The notes: a model not told the origin generated them from the letters alone. A stretch of DNA of 64,000 nt from Paucibacter sediminis (GCF_030254645.1 NZ_CP116346.1:4071001-4135000), one strand, 5' to 3'; positions 36,727-46,608 are shown, counted from the first letter of the stretch. Numbers and translations are program-made.

Positions 36727-37692
36727 TCAGTCGGCGGTGATCTTGCCCAGCTCGATCACCTTTTTCCAGCGTGCGAATTCGCTCGCCTGGTAGGCGCTGA
36801 ACTGCTCGGGGGTGTTGGCCACGATCTCGAAGCCCAGCTCCAGCAGCTTGGCCTTGACCTGGGGCTCGTTGAGGGCGGCCACCAGCGCGCCATGCAGCTT
36901 GCCCTTGATGTCGGCCGGCAGGCCCTTGGGCGCGGCCACGGCCTGCCAGGAATAGACCGTCACGCCCTTGATGCCCAGCTCTTCCAGCGTCGGCACCTCG
37001 GGCAGCTGCGGCGAGCGCTTGCTGCCGGTCACGGCCAGGGCCTTTAGCTTGCCGGCCTTGATGTTGCTGAGGCCGGTGTTGATGTTCATAAAGGTGGCAT
37101 CCACCTGGCCGCCCAACAGGTCTGACAGCGCCGGGGCGCCGCCCTTGTAGGGGATGTGCAGGCCCATGGTGCCGGTCTGCTGCCAGAACAGCTCGGCGGT
37201 GAGGTGGTCGCTGGAGCCATTGCCCGAGGAGGCGAAGCTCATCTTGTCGGGATTCGCCTTCATGAAGGCCACCACCTCGGCCAGGCTCTTGTGCGGCGAG
37301 CTCGCCGGCACGGCCAGCACATTGGGCGCCTGCACCGCGACGGTGATGTAGTCGAAGTCCTTGAGCGGGTCGTAGCCCACGTTCTTCATCAGGTGCGGGC
37401 CGATCACGAAGGGGCCCAGCGAGGACACCAGCAGGGTGTAGCCATCGGGCGCGGCACGCTTCACCAGGGCCGAGCCCACGGTGCCGCCGGCGCCGCCCTT
37501 GTTGTCGACGATGAAGCTGCCGCCCAGCTTCTCCTGCAGGCGCGGGCCGACGGCGCGGGCGATGGCGTCCGACGAGCCGCCGGCCGGGAAGGGCACCAGC
37601 AGGGTCACCGGCTTGCTGGGCCAGGGTTGGGCCTGCGCCAGCGTGGCCAGGCCGAGCAACAGGGTCGTTAGCAGTTTCTTCATCATCATCAT
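36727..37692 (-). CDS. TctC/Bug-family periplasmic binding protein
   Basis: Bug proteins bind carboxylates in the periplasm, often for tripartite TctABC transporters. The 321-residue protein has a signal peptide ([18 protein letters not shown]) and the typical [19 protein letters not shown] and [20 protein letters not shown] segments. Four tandem ATG codons begin the frame; the first has GGAG seven bases upstream. No TctA or TctB membrane genes are nearby, so it may be an orphan binder that works with a partner elsewhere or acts as a sensor. Aldarate binding is inferred from the operon. Confidence 0.9.
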   Translation of the reverse strand: MMMMKKLLTTLLLGLATLAQAQPWPSKPVTLLVPFPAGGSSDAIARAVGPRLQEKLGGSFIVDNKGGAGGTVGSALVKRAAPDGYTLLVSSLGPFVIGPHLMKNVGYDPLKDFDYITVAVQAPNVLAVPASSPHKSLAEVVAFMKANPDKMSFASSGNGSSDHLTAELFWQQTGTMGLHIPYKGGAPALSDLLGGQVDATFMNINTGLSNIKAGKLKALAVTGSKRSPQLPEVPTLEELGIKGVTVYSWQAVAAPKGLPADIKGKLHGALVAALNEPQVKAKLLELGFEIVANTPEQFSAYQASEFARWKKVIELGKITAD

Positions 37693-37719
37693 GGTTTGTC
37701 TCCGTTCTGACTTGTTGGC

Positions 37720-38631
37720 TTACTGCGGGCCGAGCTTGGAAATCAGGGCGCCCAGCTGGTCCACCTCGGCGGGCAGCAGGTCCGACAGCGGCGGCCGCAC
37801 CGGGCCGGCGCTGTGGCCCACCAGGGTGGCGCCGGCCTTCACGATGGACACCGCATAACCCTCGCCCTTGTTGCGCAGCGCGATATAGGGCAGGAAGAAA
37901 TCGCGGATCAGGCGGTCGCAGGTGATGGTGTCACCAGCTGCATGGGCGTTGTAGAACTCCATCGCCGTCTTCGGGATGAAGTTGAACACCGCCGAGGAAT
38001 AGACCGGGCAGCCCATGGCCTTGTAGGCGCCGGCAAAGAGCTCGGCGGTGGGCAGGCCGCCCAGATAGGCGAAGCGCTCGCCCAGGGTCTGGCGGATCGC
38101 AACGAACTTCTCGATATCGCCCAGGCCGTCCTTGAGACCGATCAGGTTGGGGCAGCGCTCGGCCAGCACCAGCAGGCTTTCCGGCGTGAGCTTGCATGCG
38201 CCGCGGTTGTAGACGGTGACGCCGAACTTGACGCTCTTGCACACCGCCTCCACATGGGCGATCAGGCCGGCCTGGCTGGCCTCGGTGAGGTAGTGCGGCA
38301 GCAGCAGGATGCCCTGTGCGCCCAGGCGCTCGGCCTCCTGCGCGTACTTGATGGCCAGGCTGGTGCCGCCACCGGCGCCGGCGATGATGGGGGTACGGCC
38401 GCGGCAGGTGTCCAGCGCGACCTTGATCACCTCGCTGTACTCGCCCGGCTCCAGCGAGAAGAACTCGCCCGTGCCGCCGGCCGCGAACAGCGCCGAAGCG
38501 CCATAGGGTTGCAGCCACTCCAGCCGCTCGGCATAGGGCTTGGGCGCGAAACGCAGCTGGCTGTCGAAATCGGTCAGCGGGAAGGACAGCAGGCCGGCTT
38601 GCAGCACGCTCTTGAGTTCTTGGGGCGACAT
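37720..38631 (-). CDS. kdgD: 5-dehydro-4-deoxyglucarate dehydratase
   Basis: KdgD dehydrates and decarboxylates 5-keto-4-deoxyglucarate to 2-oxoglutarate semialdehyde, using a Schiff base. The 303-residue TIM barrel belongs to the dihydrodipicolinate synthase superfamily. The Schiff-base lysine is in [11 protein letters not shown], the catalytic Tyr in [11 protein letters not shown], and [16 protein letters not shown] resembles the family phosphate loop. It is first in the minus-strand operon, with a GntR-type palindrome 60-80 bases upstream. It fits this pathway better than DapA or KDG aldolase. Confidence 0.95.
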   Translation of the reverse strand: MSPQELKSVLQAGLLSFPLTDFDSQLRFAPKPYAERLEWLQPYGASALFAAGGTGEFFSLEPGEYSEVIKVALDTCRGRTPIIAGAGGGTSLAIKYAQEAERLGAQGILLLPHYLTEASQAGLIAHVEAVCKSVKFGVTVYNRGACKLTPESLLVLAERCPNLIGLKDGLGDIEKFVAIRQTLGERFAYLGGLPTAELFAGAYKAMGCPVYSSAVFNFIPKTAMEFYNAHAAGDTITCDRLIRDFFLPYIALRNKGEGYAVSIVKAGATLVGHSAGPVRPPLSDLLPAEVDQLGALISKLGPQ

Positions 38632-38692
38632 GGATCAGGCTCCTGCGATGGTGTGGTGTGAAAGGCGGAGGCCAGCGTGCCGGCCTGTTGAT

Positions 38693-38712
38693 GTTGTATG
38701 TCATCGTACAAC
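38693..38712. promoter_or_regulatory. Likely GntR operator upstream of kdgD
   Basis: GTTGTATG and CGTACAAC are inverted halves separated by TCAT. The same halves occur upstream of the regulator and garD genes. The right half extends to TCGTACAACTA, which fits the TNGTNNNACNA consensus of FadR-like GntR proteins. The position upstream of kdgD suits a repressor site. Confidence 0.65.
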
Positions 38713-38748
38713 TAAGTTCAAGCGAGGCGAAGTGAGGGGAATTACGCA

Positions 38749-39480
38749 TCAGCCCAGATCGGCCTGGGCGCGGCGCCGGCGCTCGCGGCTGTTGGTGAGG
38801 TGGGTGCGCATGGCGGCGCGCGCGGCATCGGGATCCTGGGCGGCGATGGCGTCGAAGATGTTCTCGTGCTCGCCATTCACACGCCGCAGATAGGCCTGGC
38901 GCTCGGCGCTGAGCTCACCCGCCGGCTCGAGCCTGGCGCGCGGGATGATCTGGCTGCCCAGGGTGTTCATCAGCTCGGCGAAGTGGCTGTTCTGGGTGGC
39001 GCGGGCAATCTCCAGATGAAACTGGAAGTCCGCCGCCACCGCGTCCTGGCCGGCTTCCACCGCCGCCACCACCGCACCCAGCGCGGCGCGCATCTGCGTC
39101 AGATTGGCCTCGCTGCGACGCTGGGCGGCCAGGCCGGCGGCTTCGGTTTCCAGGCCGATGCGCAGCTCCAGCACCGCGATCACGTCCTGCAGGGTGCTGA
39201 ACTGTTCGGGCGTGATCTTGAAGGCCGGCGCATCGCCGATGCCCAGCACAAAGGTGCCGATGCCGTGGCGGGTCTCCACCAGGCCGGCGGCTTGCAGCTT
39301 GGAAATGGCCTCGCGCACCACCGTGCGGCTGACCTCGAACTCGGCCATGATGGCGGCCTCGGTGGGCAGCTTGTCGCCCGCCTGCAGGCGGCCGTCGCGG
39401 ATGCGCTGGCCCAGCGAATCGACCAGCTCCAAGGCCAGGGTGCGGGGGCGTCGGCGGGCGGGAGCGGCAGGGCTGTTCAT
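38749..39480 (-). CDS. FadR-type GntR regulator of aldarate genes
   Basis: This 243-residue regulator has an N-terminal winged helix (PTEAAIMAEFEVSRTVVREA, about residues 40-60) and a C-terminal FCD ligand domain (about residues 90-225) with the metal-site histidines in FQFHLEIARATQNSHF and NGEHENIFDAI. It lies between kdgD and garD on the minus strand. Matching palindromes occur at both promoters, so it probably represses the whole locus until glucarate, galactarate or a pathway intermediate binds. The inducer is not known from sequence. Confidence 0.88.
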   Translation of the reverse strand: MNSPAAPARRRPRTLALELVDSLGQRIRDGRLQAGDKLPTEAAIMAEFEVSRTVVREAISKLQAAGLVETRHGIGTFVLGIGDAPAFKITPEQFSTLQDVIAVLELRIGLETEAAGLAAQRRSEANLTQMRAALGAVVAAVEAGQDAVAADFQFHLEIARATQNSHFAELMNTLGSQIIPRARLEPAGELSAERQAYLRRVNGEHENIFDAIAAQDPDAARAAMRTHLTNSRERRRRAQADLG

Positions 39481-39538
39481 GGCTTGTACGTACTATCCCG
39501 AGGGTCCGGTGCAGGGCTTTGGCCTACAGTTCATGCAA

Positions 39539-39566
39539 GTTGTACGACAACTAGACGACGTACAAC
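39539..39566. promoter_or_regulatory. Likely GntR operators between regulator and garD
   Basis: GTTGTACGACAAC (39539-39551) contains TTGTACGACAA, a perfect match to the TNGTNNNACNA pattern of FadR-type GntR proteins. A further half, CGTACAAC, is at 39559-39566. The region is 42-69 bases before garD and about 60-86 before the regulator start, so it could control both. A TTGTACGTAC element near 39484 may be a third site. Confidence 0.7.
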
Positions 39567-39607
39567 AAGTGTTTTGTGCACTGTAGCAACATCTTCCGGG
39601 TTCCGAC

Positions 39608-41209
39608 ATGACCGAACAAACGCCTCCGCGGCCTCCGCGCCCGCCGCTGACGATACGCATGCACGCGGACGACAACGTCGCCATCGTCGCCAACGACGGC
39701 GGCTTGGCCGCAGGCACCGTGCTGCCCGACGGCGTGCCGGGGGCCGGATTGCAACTGCGAGACAAGCTGCCGCAGGGCCACAAGCTCGCCCTGCAGGACA
39801 TCGCAGAGGGTGAGCCGGTGCTGCGCTACGGCGTCCCGATAGGCTATGCATTGAAAGACATACCCGCCGGCAGCTGGGTGCATGAGCGCCTGCTGCAGAT
39901 GCCCTCGGCGCGCGCGCTTGAAGGCCTGCCGATGGCCACGGTCCGGCCTGCGGAACTGCCGCCGTTGCAGGGCCATACCTTCGAGGGCTATCGCAACGCC
40001 GACGGATCGGTGGGCACGCGCAACATCCTGGCCATCACCACCACGGTGCAATGCGTGGCCGGCGTGGTGGCGCAGGCGGTGGCGCGCATCAAGGCCGAGT
40101 TGCTACCGCTGTACCCCCATGTGGACGACGTGATCGGCCTGGAGCATGGCTATGGCTGCGGCGTGGCCATCGACGCGCCCGGCGCCGAGATCCCGATCCG
40201 CACGCTGCGCCATATCTCGCTCAACCCCAACTTCGGCGGCGAGCTGATGGTGGTGAGCCTGGGCTGCGAGAAGCTGCAGCCCGAGCGGCTGTTGCCGCCG
40301 GGCTCCTTCGCCATCACGGACGAGCGTGCGGCCGACGCGGGCCCCGAGACCATCTGCCTGCAGGCCGAGCACCATGTGGGCTTCATGTCCATGCTGGACG
40401 ACATCCTGCAGAGCGCCCGCCCGCACCTGGAACGCCTGAACGCGCGCCGGCGCGAGACCCTGCCGGCCAGCGCCCTGGTGGTGGGCCTGCAATGCGGCGG
40501 CAGCGATGCCTTCTCGGGCGTCACCGCCAACCCGGCGCTGGGTTTCTGCGCCGACCTGCTGGTGCGCGCCGGCGCCACCGTGATGTTCAGCGAGAACACC
40601 GAGGTGCGCGATGCGGTGGAGCAGCTCACCAGCCGTGCCGCCACGCCCGCGGTGGCCGAGGCGATCGTGCGCGAGCTGGGCTGGTACGACCGCTATCTGG
40701 AGCGCGGCCGGGTCGACCGCGCCGCCAACACCACGCCGGGCAACAAGGCCGGCGGCCTCGCCAATATCGCCGAGAAGGCGATGGGCTCCATCGTCAAGAG
40801 CGGCAGCGCGGCGATCTCGCATGTGCTGGCGCCGGGCGAGAAGCTCAGGCCCGATCAGCGCGGCCTGGTCTATGCCGCCACGCCGGCCAGCGACTTCATT
40901 TGCGGCACTCTGCAACTGGCCGCCGGCATGAATCTGCATGTCTTCACCACCGGCCGCGGCACGCCTTACGGGCTGGCCGAATGCCCGGTCGTGAAGGTGG
41001 CCACGCGCAGCGATCTGGCGCGGCGCTGGCATGACCTGATGGATGTGAACGCCGGTCAGATCGCCGACGGCGAGGCCAGCATCGAGCAGGTTGGCTGGCA
41101 GCTGTTCGAGCTGTTGCTGGAGGTGGCCAGCGGGCGCAAGAAGACCTGGGCCGAGCATTGGAAGCTGCACAACGCGCTGGTGCTGTTCAACCCGGCGCCG
41201 GTGACTTGA
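39608..41209 (+). CDS. garD: Galactarate dehydratase
   Basis: GarD dehydrates galactarate (meso) to 5-keto-4-deoxyglucarate, entering the same pathway as GudD. The 533-residue protein has the two parts of the UxaA family: an N-terminal SAF-like domain (about residues 15-100, [17 protein letters not shown]) and the large catalytic domain with GVGTRNI-like [27 protein letters not shown] and [19 protein letters not shown]. Altronate dehydratase UxaA is a relative; the neighbours favour galactarate. It diverges from the regulator and converges with the EamA gene 15 bases away. Confidence 0.92.
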   Translation: MTEQTPPRPPRPPLTIRMHADDNVAIVANDGGLAAGTVLPDGVPGAGLQLRDKLPQGHKLALQDIAEGEPVLRYGVPIGYALKDIPAGSWVHERLLQMPSARALEGLPMATVRPAELPPLQGHTFEGYRNADGSVGTRNILAITTTVQCVAGVVAQAVARIKAELLPLYPHVDDVIGLEHGYGCGVAIDAPGAEIPIRTLRHISLNPNFGGELMVVSLGCEKLQPERLLPPGSFAITDERAADAGPETICLQAEHHVGFMSMLDDILQSARPHLERLNARRRETLPASALVVGLQCGGSDAFSGVTANPALGFCADLLVRAGATVMFSENTEVRDAVEQLTSRAATPAVAEAIVRELGWYDRYLERGRVDRAANTTPGNKAGGLANIAEKAMGSIVKSGSAAISHVLAPGEKLRPDQRGLVYAATPASDFICGTLQLAAGMNLHVFTTGRGTPYGLAECPVVKVATRSDLARRWHDLMDVNAGQIADGEASIEQVGWQLFELLLEVASGRKKTWAEHWKLHNALVLFNPAPVT

Positions 41210-41224
41210 GCTTGTGATGCCAAC

Positions 41225-42112
41225 TCAGGCCGGCTTGGGTGCCGGCAGCGGCAGCCGCAGCAGGCCCACCGCCAGCGCCGTGCCCAGCAGCACGATGGCG
41301 CAGCCCGCGGCCATGTGCAGGGTGAAGGCCTCGGCCAGGAACAGATAGCCCCAGAGCACCGCGAACACCGGGATCAGAAAGGTCACCGCGATGGTGTTGG
41401 TGGGCCCCACCCGCTGCATCAGGCGGAAGTAGAGGATGTAGGCGATGCCCGAGCACAGCACCGCTAGCAGGGCCACGCTGGTCCAGGCCTGGGCGCTGGG
41501 CAGCTGGGCCGGCCATTGCCAGGCGGCCAGCGGCGCCAGCATGAAAGCGGCGCTGACCTGGCTGCCGGTGGCCACCGTGAGCGGGCTCACCTTGGCGAGA
41601 TAACGCTTGGTGTAGTTGGCCGCGATGCCGTAGCAGAGCGTGGCCACCAGGCAGGCCAGGATGGCCCAGCCGCTGCCGCCGGGCTTGAAGCTGGCCTTGT
41701 CCCAGGCCAGGAAGACCACGCCGGCAAAGCCCAGCGCCAGGCCGCTCAGGCGGCTGGCGTTCAGGCCTTGCGAGAGCCAGATCCAGGCCACCAGGGCGCC
41801 CCACAGCGGCGTGGTGGCATTCAGGATGCTGGACAGGCCGGCGGTGATGGAGAGCGCCGCATAGGCATAGAGCGCAAAGGGGATGGCGCTGTTGAGTAGG
41901 CCCACCACCAGCAGCGGCTTCCATTCCCGCAGCAGCTCGCCCAGGCCCTGGCGCGCCGCCAGTATCGGCAGCAGGAACAGGCTGGCGCCGCCGACACGCA
42001 GCGCCGCCATCGCCAGCGGGCCGAACTCATGCGCGCCCAGGCGCATGAAGAGAAAGGAGGCGCCCCAGATGGCGGCCAGCAGGGCGAGTTCGCTCAGGTC
42101 TTTGGATTTCAT
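41225..42112 (-). CDS. EamA-family (DMT) transporter
   Basis: This 295-residue inner-membrane protein has ten predicted helices in two EamA repeats, with the first beginning ALLAAIWGASFLFMRLGAHE and the second around residue 150. Such proteins export metabolites such as amino acids or nucleosides, but the substrate is unknown. The ATG overlaps the stop of the upstream Ada-AlkA gene (ATGA), so translation is probably coupled and the two would respond together to whatever controls that gene. Confidence 0.88.
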   Translation of the reverse strand: MKSKDLSELALLAAIWGASFLFMRLGAHEFGPLAMAALRVGGASLFLLPILAARQGLGELLREWKPLLVVGLLNSAIPFALYAYAALSITAGLSSILNATTPLWGALVAWIWLSQGLNASRLSGLALGFAGVVFLAWDKASFKPGGSGWAILACLVATLCYGIAANYTKRYLAKVSPLTVATGSQVSAAFMLAPLAAWQWPAQLPSAQAWTSVALLAVLCSGIAYILYFRLMQRVGPTNTIAVTFLIPVFAVLWGYLFLAEAFTLHMAAGCAIVLLGTALAVGLLRLPLPAPKPA

Positions 42113-43638
42113 TGTTTCTTTTCTTCTTTCTTGGCCGCATCGGCCAGCGCGGCGCGGCGCCAGAGCTGCAGCACGGCATAGCTGCGATAGGGCGCAAAGG
42201 CCGCGGCCGCTTGCTGCACCTCGCGCGGTTTCAGTGGCGCGTCCGGCGGGCTGAGCTGCTTGCGCAGCACCACGTCGGCCTCGGGAAACATATCGGGCCA
42301 GCTCCAGCCGCGCATCAGCATGTATTGCGCCGTCCAGGGGCCCAGGCCGGGCATCGCCTGCAGCTCGGCCAGGACCTCGGCCGGCGTGCCCAGGCCAGCA
42401 GCAAAGCGCGAGCCCGGCCAGGCGCGCGCCAGCGCGATCAGGGCCTCGGCACGGCGCCGGATGATGCCCAGCGCGGCAATCTCGTCCACCGCCGCAATGG
42501 CAATGCGCGCCGGGCTCGGGAACAGCCGGTGCACCGTGGCCGTTGCTTGCCCCTCGGGCAGGGCCTCGCCAAAGCGCTCGACAAAGCGGCTGGCCAGGGT
42601 GCGCGCCGCCGCCACCGTGACCTGCTGGCCCAGCACCGCGCGCACCGCCAGCTCGTAGCGGTCGACGCAGCCGGGCAGGCGCATGCCGGGTTCCGCCTGT
42701 GCCAGCGCGCCGAGGCAGCCATCGATGGTGGCGGGCTCGGCATCCAGGTCCAGCCAGCGGCGCAGGCTGGGCATCAGGCTGGCCACCGCCGGCCAGACGG
42801 CCGAGCAGGGCAGCAGCCAGACGCGCGGCAGCTGGGCATCGAATTGCAGCTCCACCCGCCCCGCCAGCCATTCGCCCTGGTGGCGCACGCGCAGGCTGCG
42901 GCTGATGCGACGTTCGGCCAGATCCACCTCCTCGATGCCGGGAATGGCGCGCGCCGCCAGGAACTGCAGCAGCGCGTCGACCGCGAAGGGCGGGCGGTAG
43001 TTCAGTGCCAGCCTGGGTTCACCGCAGGCGCTCAGGTTCAGGCTCTGGCCGCGCCGCAGCGCCGAGGGCTGTAGCCGGTATTGCTCGGCAAAGGCGGCGT
43101 TGAAACGCCGCAGGCTGCCAAAGCCGGCATGGTGGGCCACCTCCGCGATGGGCATGCGGGTGTCGCTGAGCAGCTGCTTGGCCAGCAGCAGGCGGCGCGT
43201 CTGCAGGTATTGCAGCGGCGTCACGCCATGCTCGGCCAGAAAGATGCGGCGCAGGTGGCGGCTCGTGATGCCCAGATGCGCGGCCAGTTGCTCCATTGAG
43301 CCGGCGCCATCCTCGGCCCACTCGGCCTGGTCCAGCCAGGCGGCGGCCTGCTGGGCCAGGGTGCGCGAGGCATCCATCACCGACCAGGCCGGCCGGCCCG
43401 CACGCGGCGCCAGCTCGGGCCGGCATTTCAGGCAGGGGCGAAAGCGTGCCGCCTCGGCCAGCGCGGCGCTGCCGAAGAAGCGGCAGTTCTCGGCCTTGGG
43501 CGTGCGCACCCGGCAGATCGGCCGGCAGTAGACACCGGTGGAGGTGACGCCCACGAACCAGCGCCCGTCAAAGCGCGCATCGCGCGCCAGCAGGGCGGGG
43601 TAGCAGAGTTCGGCGCTGAGGTCCGGGCTGGTTGACAT
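42109..43638 (-). CDS. Ada-AlkA fusion: methylation sensor and 3-methyladenine DNA glycosylase
   Basis: This 509-residue protein joins a regulator and a repair enzyme. The N-terminal Ada domain has the methyl-accepting Cys in STGVYCRPIC and the other zinc Cys in FRPCLKCRPE. An AraC-type helix-turn-helix pair follows (about residues 105-200, HLGITSRHLRRIF and VAHHAGFGSLRRFNAAF). The C-terminal AlkA glycosylase has its helix-hairpin-helix in MPGLGPWTAQYMLMR and the catalytic Asp in FPEADVVLRKQ. The methylguanine methyltransferase domain of Ada is absent. Start 43638 is the first ATG; a GTG at 43668 would add 10 residues. Confidence 0.9.
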   Translation of the reverse strand: MSTSPDLSAELCYPALLARDARFDGRWFVGVTSTGVYCRPICRVRTPKAENCRFFGSAALAEAARFRPCLKCRPELAPRAGRPAWSVMDASRTLAQQAAAWLDQAEWAEDGAGSMEQLAAHLGITSRHLRRIFLAEHGVTPLQYLQTRRLLLAKQLLSDTRMPIAEVAHHAGFGSLRRFNAAFAEQYRLQPSALRRGQSLNLSACGEPRLALNYRPPFAVDALLQFLAARAIPGIEEVDLAERRISRSLRVRHQGEWLAGRVELQFDAQLPRVWLLPCSAVWPAVASLMPSLRRWLDLDAEPATIDGCLGALAQAEPGMRLPGCVDRYELAVRAVLGQQVTVAAARTLASRFVERFGEALPEGQATATVHRLFPSPARIAIAAVDEIAALGIIRRRAEALIALARAWPGSRFAAGLGTPAEVLAELQAMPGLGPWTAQYMLMRGWSWPDMFPEADVVLRKQLSPPDAPLKPREVQQAAAAFAPYRSYAVLQLWRRAALADAAKKEEKKQ

Positions 43639-43697
43639 GGCCGCATGATAGGGGCGCGGCCGGCGCACTACTGGCCGGATCCGGACATGTGGCTGGC

Positions 43698-44444
43698 TTA
43701 CTTGAAATAGCGCTGCTGCAGCCGCGCCACGCTGCCGTCCGCCACCAGCTGCTGATAGGCCTGCAGCCAGCGTTCGGCCTCGCCCTCGGCCAGGCGCAGC
43801 GAGGTGCCCATATAGAGATCGGCCTCGCCCAGGCTGGTGTGGGTCTTGAATTCGCCGCGCGGGTAACCGTATTGCTCGATGGCGGCCTGCAGCATCGGCG
43901 CGCCGGCGTAGATGGCCGTCAGCATGTCGCTGCGCAGCATGCGCAGGAGGTCCTTGTAGTCCTTGGCCTCGGTGACGCTGGTGAACTTCTCGGCCTGCAG
44001 GTTCTTGATGATGGGCGAGCCGCGCAGCACGCCGATGCGGGCGTGGCGCAACTGCTCGAGGCTCAGGTTGGGCTCGCCGGCACGGCCGACGAAGCTGTAG
44101 CGCACATGCATCAGCAGGATCAGCCAGCGGAACTTGGCTTCGCGGTCGGGCGTGCGCGCCAGCGGGAAGACGCCGAGGTTCTCTCCCTCCTCGGTCATGC
44201 GCACCGCGCGCGCCCAGGGATAGAAGTCCACCGTGTCGCTGCGCCCCAGGCGCTGCGACATCAGCAGCGCCAATTCATAGGCATAGCCCTCGGGGCCCTG
44301 GCTGCCCTGCCAGACGAAGGGGGGCAGATCGCCCGCCACCCAGCGCAATTGGCCCGGTGGGCCGGGCGGGCTGGCCACAGCAGCGGCGGCACACAGCAGG
44401 CCAAACAAAAGACCAAGCAGCTGACGACGCAAGCTCATGGACAT
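43698..44444 (-). CDS. Periplasmic solute-binding protein (SBP_bac_3 type)
   Basis: This 248-residue protein has a signal peptide (SLRRQLLGLLFGLLCAAAAV) and a two-lobed amino-acid-type binding fold, with WVAGDLPPFVWQ at the start, then RIGVLRGSPIIKNL and YAGAPMLQAAI. No ABC permease or ATPase genes are adjacent. It may be a stand-alone sensor, possibly for the two-component system immediately upstream. Two possible ATG codons are 44444 and 44438. The ligand is unknown. Confidence 0.8.
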   Translation of the reverse strand: MSMSLRRQLLGLLFGLLCAAAAVASPPGPPGQLRWVAGDLPPFVWQGSQGPEGYAYELALLMSQRLGRSDTVDFYPWARAVRMTEEGENLGVFPLARTPDREAKFRWLILLMHVRYSFVGRAGEPNLSLEQLRHARIGVLRGSPIIKNLQAEKFTSVTEAKDYKDLLRMLRSDMLTAIYAGAPMLQAAIEQYGYPRGEFKTHTSLGEADLYMGTSLRLAEGEAERWLQAYQQLVADGSVARLQQRYFK

Positions 44445-44541
44445 CGATGTGGAAGGCCTGTGCCGGCCGCTGACTCCCCGCTCCGTATCGACTCTAGCAC
44501 CGCGCCGCGCCCGATGGCTCCCCACGGGCATGGGGGCCGCG

Positions 44542-45315
44542 CTACATGGACTTGAACAGATGCACGTAGGCGCGGCTGACCGGCAGCTCGCGCGGCAGGG
44601 CGCGGAAGCGCACATAGAGCCGGCTCAGCTCGTCGCGCCGGGTGCCGGCCAGATGGGCCAGATTGATGATGGTGGAGCGGTGCACCTGCCAGAAGCTCTG
44701 CGGGTCCAGCTGCGCCACCAGCTCGGTGATGGGCGTGCGTATCAGGTACTCGGCCGTGGCCGTCTGCACGCAGGTGTATTTCTCGTCGGCGTGGAAGTAG
44801 ACCACCTCGTCCACCGCGATCTGGTGCATGAGCTCGCCCTGGCTGGCGCGGATGTAGCGCAGCGTCTGCCCCGTTGCCTGCGCGCCCAGCAGCTGCTGCA
44901 GGGTGCGGGCCAGCCTGGCGTCGGGCTCGGCATCACCCTCGGCCGCGCCGGCGAGGCTGAGCCTCACGCGCGCCAGCGCCTTGGCCAGGCGCTCGGTCTT
45001 CACCGGCTTCAGCACATAGTCCAGCGCGGCATGCTCGAAGGCCTCGAGCGCGTATTCGTCATAGGCGGTGACGAAGACCACGCGCGTCTCGCCCTCGATG
45101 CCCTGTGCCACTTCGAGGCCGCTGAGGCCGGGCATCTGGATGTCCAGAAAGGCCAGGTCGGGCCGCAATGCGGCGATCTGGGCGGCCGCCTCGTTGCCGT
45201 TCCTGGCCATCGCCACGATGGTGAGCTCGGGCCACAGCTGGGCCAGTTGCTCCTTCAGGTACTGGGCCAGGTGCGGCTCGTCGTCGGCGATCAGGGCGGT
45301 GACGGCAGATGGCAT
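44542..45315 (-). CDS. LytTR-family response regulator
   Basis: The 257-residue regulator has an N-terminal receiver domain with phosphoacceptor Asp in LAFLDIQMPGLSGLEV (about residue 58) and Lys in YVLKPVK. The C-terminal LytTR DNA-binding domain covers about residues 150-257 (DEVVYFHADEKYTCVQTA, then FWQVHRSTIINL). Its kinase partner is encoded 11 bases upstream on the same strand. The pair probably forms one operon. No LytTR binding site could be identified. Confidence 0.92.
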   Translation of the reverse strand: MPSAVTALIADDEPHLAQYLKEQLAQLWPELTIVAMARNGNEAAAQIAALRPDLAFLDIQMPGLSGLEVAQGIEGETRVVFVTAYDEYALEAFEHAALDYVLKPVKTERLAKALARVRLSLAGAAEGDAEPDARLARTLQQLLGAQATGQTLRYIRASQGELMHQIAVDEVVYFHADEKYTCVQTATAEYLIRTPITELVAQLDPQSFWQVHRSTIINLAHLAGTRRDELSRLYVRFRALPRELPVSRAYVHLFKSM

Positions 45316-45326
45316 GGTGTGCTCGT

Positions 45327-46454
45327 TCAGTTGGTTTCGTAGGGAATTTCGAGCAGGGCCTGGGTGCCGGGCTCGGCGGCTTGCAGCTGCAGACTGGCGC
45401 GCTCGCCGTAGCGGCTTTGCAGGCGGGCGCGGATGTTGGCGAGCGCCATGCCGTGGCCGCGTCGGCCGCTGCGCCGCGGGGCGTCCAGCCCCAGGCCATC
45501 GTCCCGCACCGTCAGGCGCAGCTGGCCCTGCTCGACGCTGGCCTCGATCACGATGTGGCCGCCCTCCAGCTTGGGCTCCAGGCCATGGTGGATGGCGTTC
45601 TCGATCAGCGGCTGCAGCAGCAGCGGCGGCAGGCGCGCGCCACGCGCCGCCTCGCTGGCCTCGATGCGGAAGGCGAGCCGATCGGCCATGCGGGCCTGCA
45701 TCAGGCTCAGATAGCTCTGCGCCATGTCCAGCTCCTGGGCCAGGCTGCAGCTGTCGCTGCGCAGTTGCTGCAGGCTGGCGCGCAGATAGTCGGTGAAGGC
45801 CTCCAGCATGCGCTTGGCGAGCGGCGCGTCCACGTCGATCAGGCTCTGCACATTCGCCAGCGTGTTGAAGAGAAAGTGCGGCTCGATCTGGGCCTGCAGC
45901 AGGCGCAGCTGCGCCTCGCTGGCCTTGAGCCGCTGTTGCTGCCGCTGCCAGCGCCACTGGCTGTTCAGGTGCACCAGCACCGAGATGACGATGGAGGTGA
46001 CGATGAACTGCGGGATGGAGAAGTTCTGCAGCGTGAAGATGCGCCAGGCATCGATCTGCAGCGCCCAGCTCATCACCCACAGCGAGATGGCAAAGCCGAG
46101 GGCGACGCAGAACATGCTGTAGAACATGTAGAACAGCGCCGCGCGCCAATCACGCGCGCCGCCCAGGCGCTGCAAGGTGGCGCGCGGCAGCGCCGCTTGC
46201 AGGCCACGCCGTACCAGCTGGAAGGTGTAGCTGACGCACAGCATGGTGATCACATTGGCGGGCAGGGTGTAGCTCCACCAATGCGCCGCGCCGAGCTGCT
46301 CGCCCAGCCAGCCCGCCAGCACGCCGATCGCCGCGCCCAGCACCAGGCCCGCGCCGGTGCTGATGAGCAGCAGGAACCAGAGCGGCGTGCGGCTCTCGGT
46401 CTGCAGGCGCCAATGCTCGCTCCAGGCCTGCTTGAAGGGTGAGCTTGTATCCAT
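45327..46454 (-). CDS. LytS/YehU-type sensor histidine kinase
   Basis: The 375-residue membrane kinase has about four helices in its first 170 residues (25-50, 60-80, 108-130, 145-168). The HisKA-type region of this class follows: phosphoacceptor His in LLQAQIEPHFLFNTLANVQ (about residue 192), the N box LLQPLIENAIHHGLEP and the glycine box RDDGLGLDAP, GHGMALANI. There is no separate extracellular sensor domain, so a membrane or partner-protein signal is likely. It is co-oriented with the LytTR regulator and a periplasmic binding protein. Confidence 0.92.
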   Translation of the reverse strand: MDTSSPFKQAWSEHWRLQTESRTPLWFLLLISTGAGLVLGAAIGVLAGWLGEQLGAAHWWSYTLPANVITMLCVSYTFQLVRRGLQAALPRATLQRLGGARDWRAALFYMFYSMFCVALGFAISLWVMSWALQIDAWRIFTLQNFSIPQFIVTSIVISVLVHLNSQWRWQRQQQRLKASEAQLRLLQAQIEPHFLFNTLANVQSLIDVDAPLAKRMLEAFTDYLRASLQQLRSDSCSLAQELDMAQSYLSLMQARMADRLAFRIEASEAARGARLPPLLLQPLIENAIHHGLEPKLEGGHIVIEASVEQGQLRLTVRDDGLGLDAPRRSGRRGHGMALANIRARLQSRYGERASLQLQAAEPGTQALLEIPYETN

Positions 46455-46608
46455 GGGCGGCGAGTGTAGACAGGCCGGCCTCCGCCGGCGCCCTTGCGCG
46501 ACGAAACGCCAGCGCGGCCGACGACCGGCGAGTTACGGCGCTGCAACAAGGGCCATGCCTACAATCCGCCCAAATCCAATTCGCCAAGCAAGGCAAGACA
46601 GGACATTC

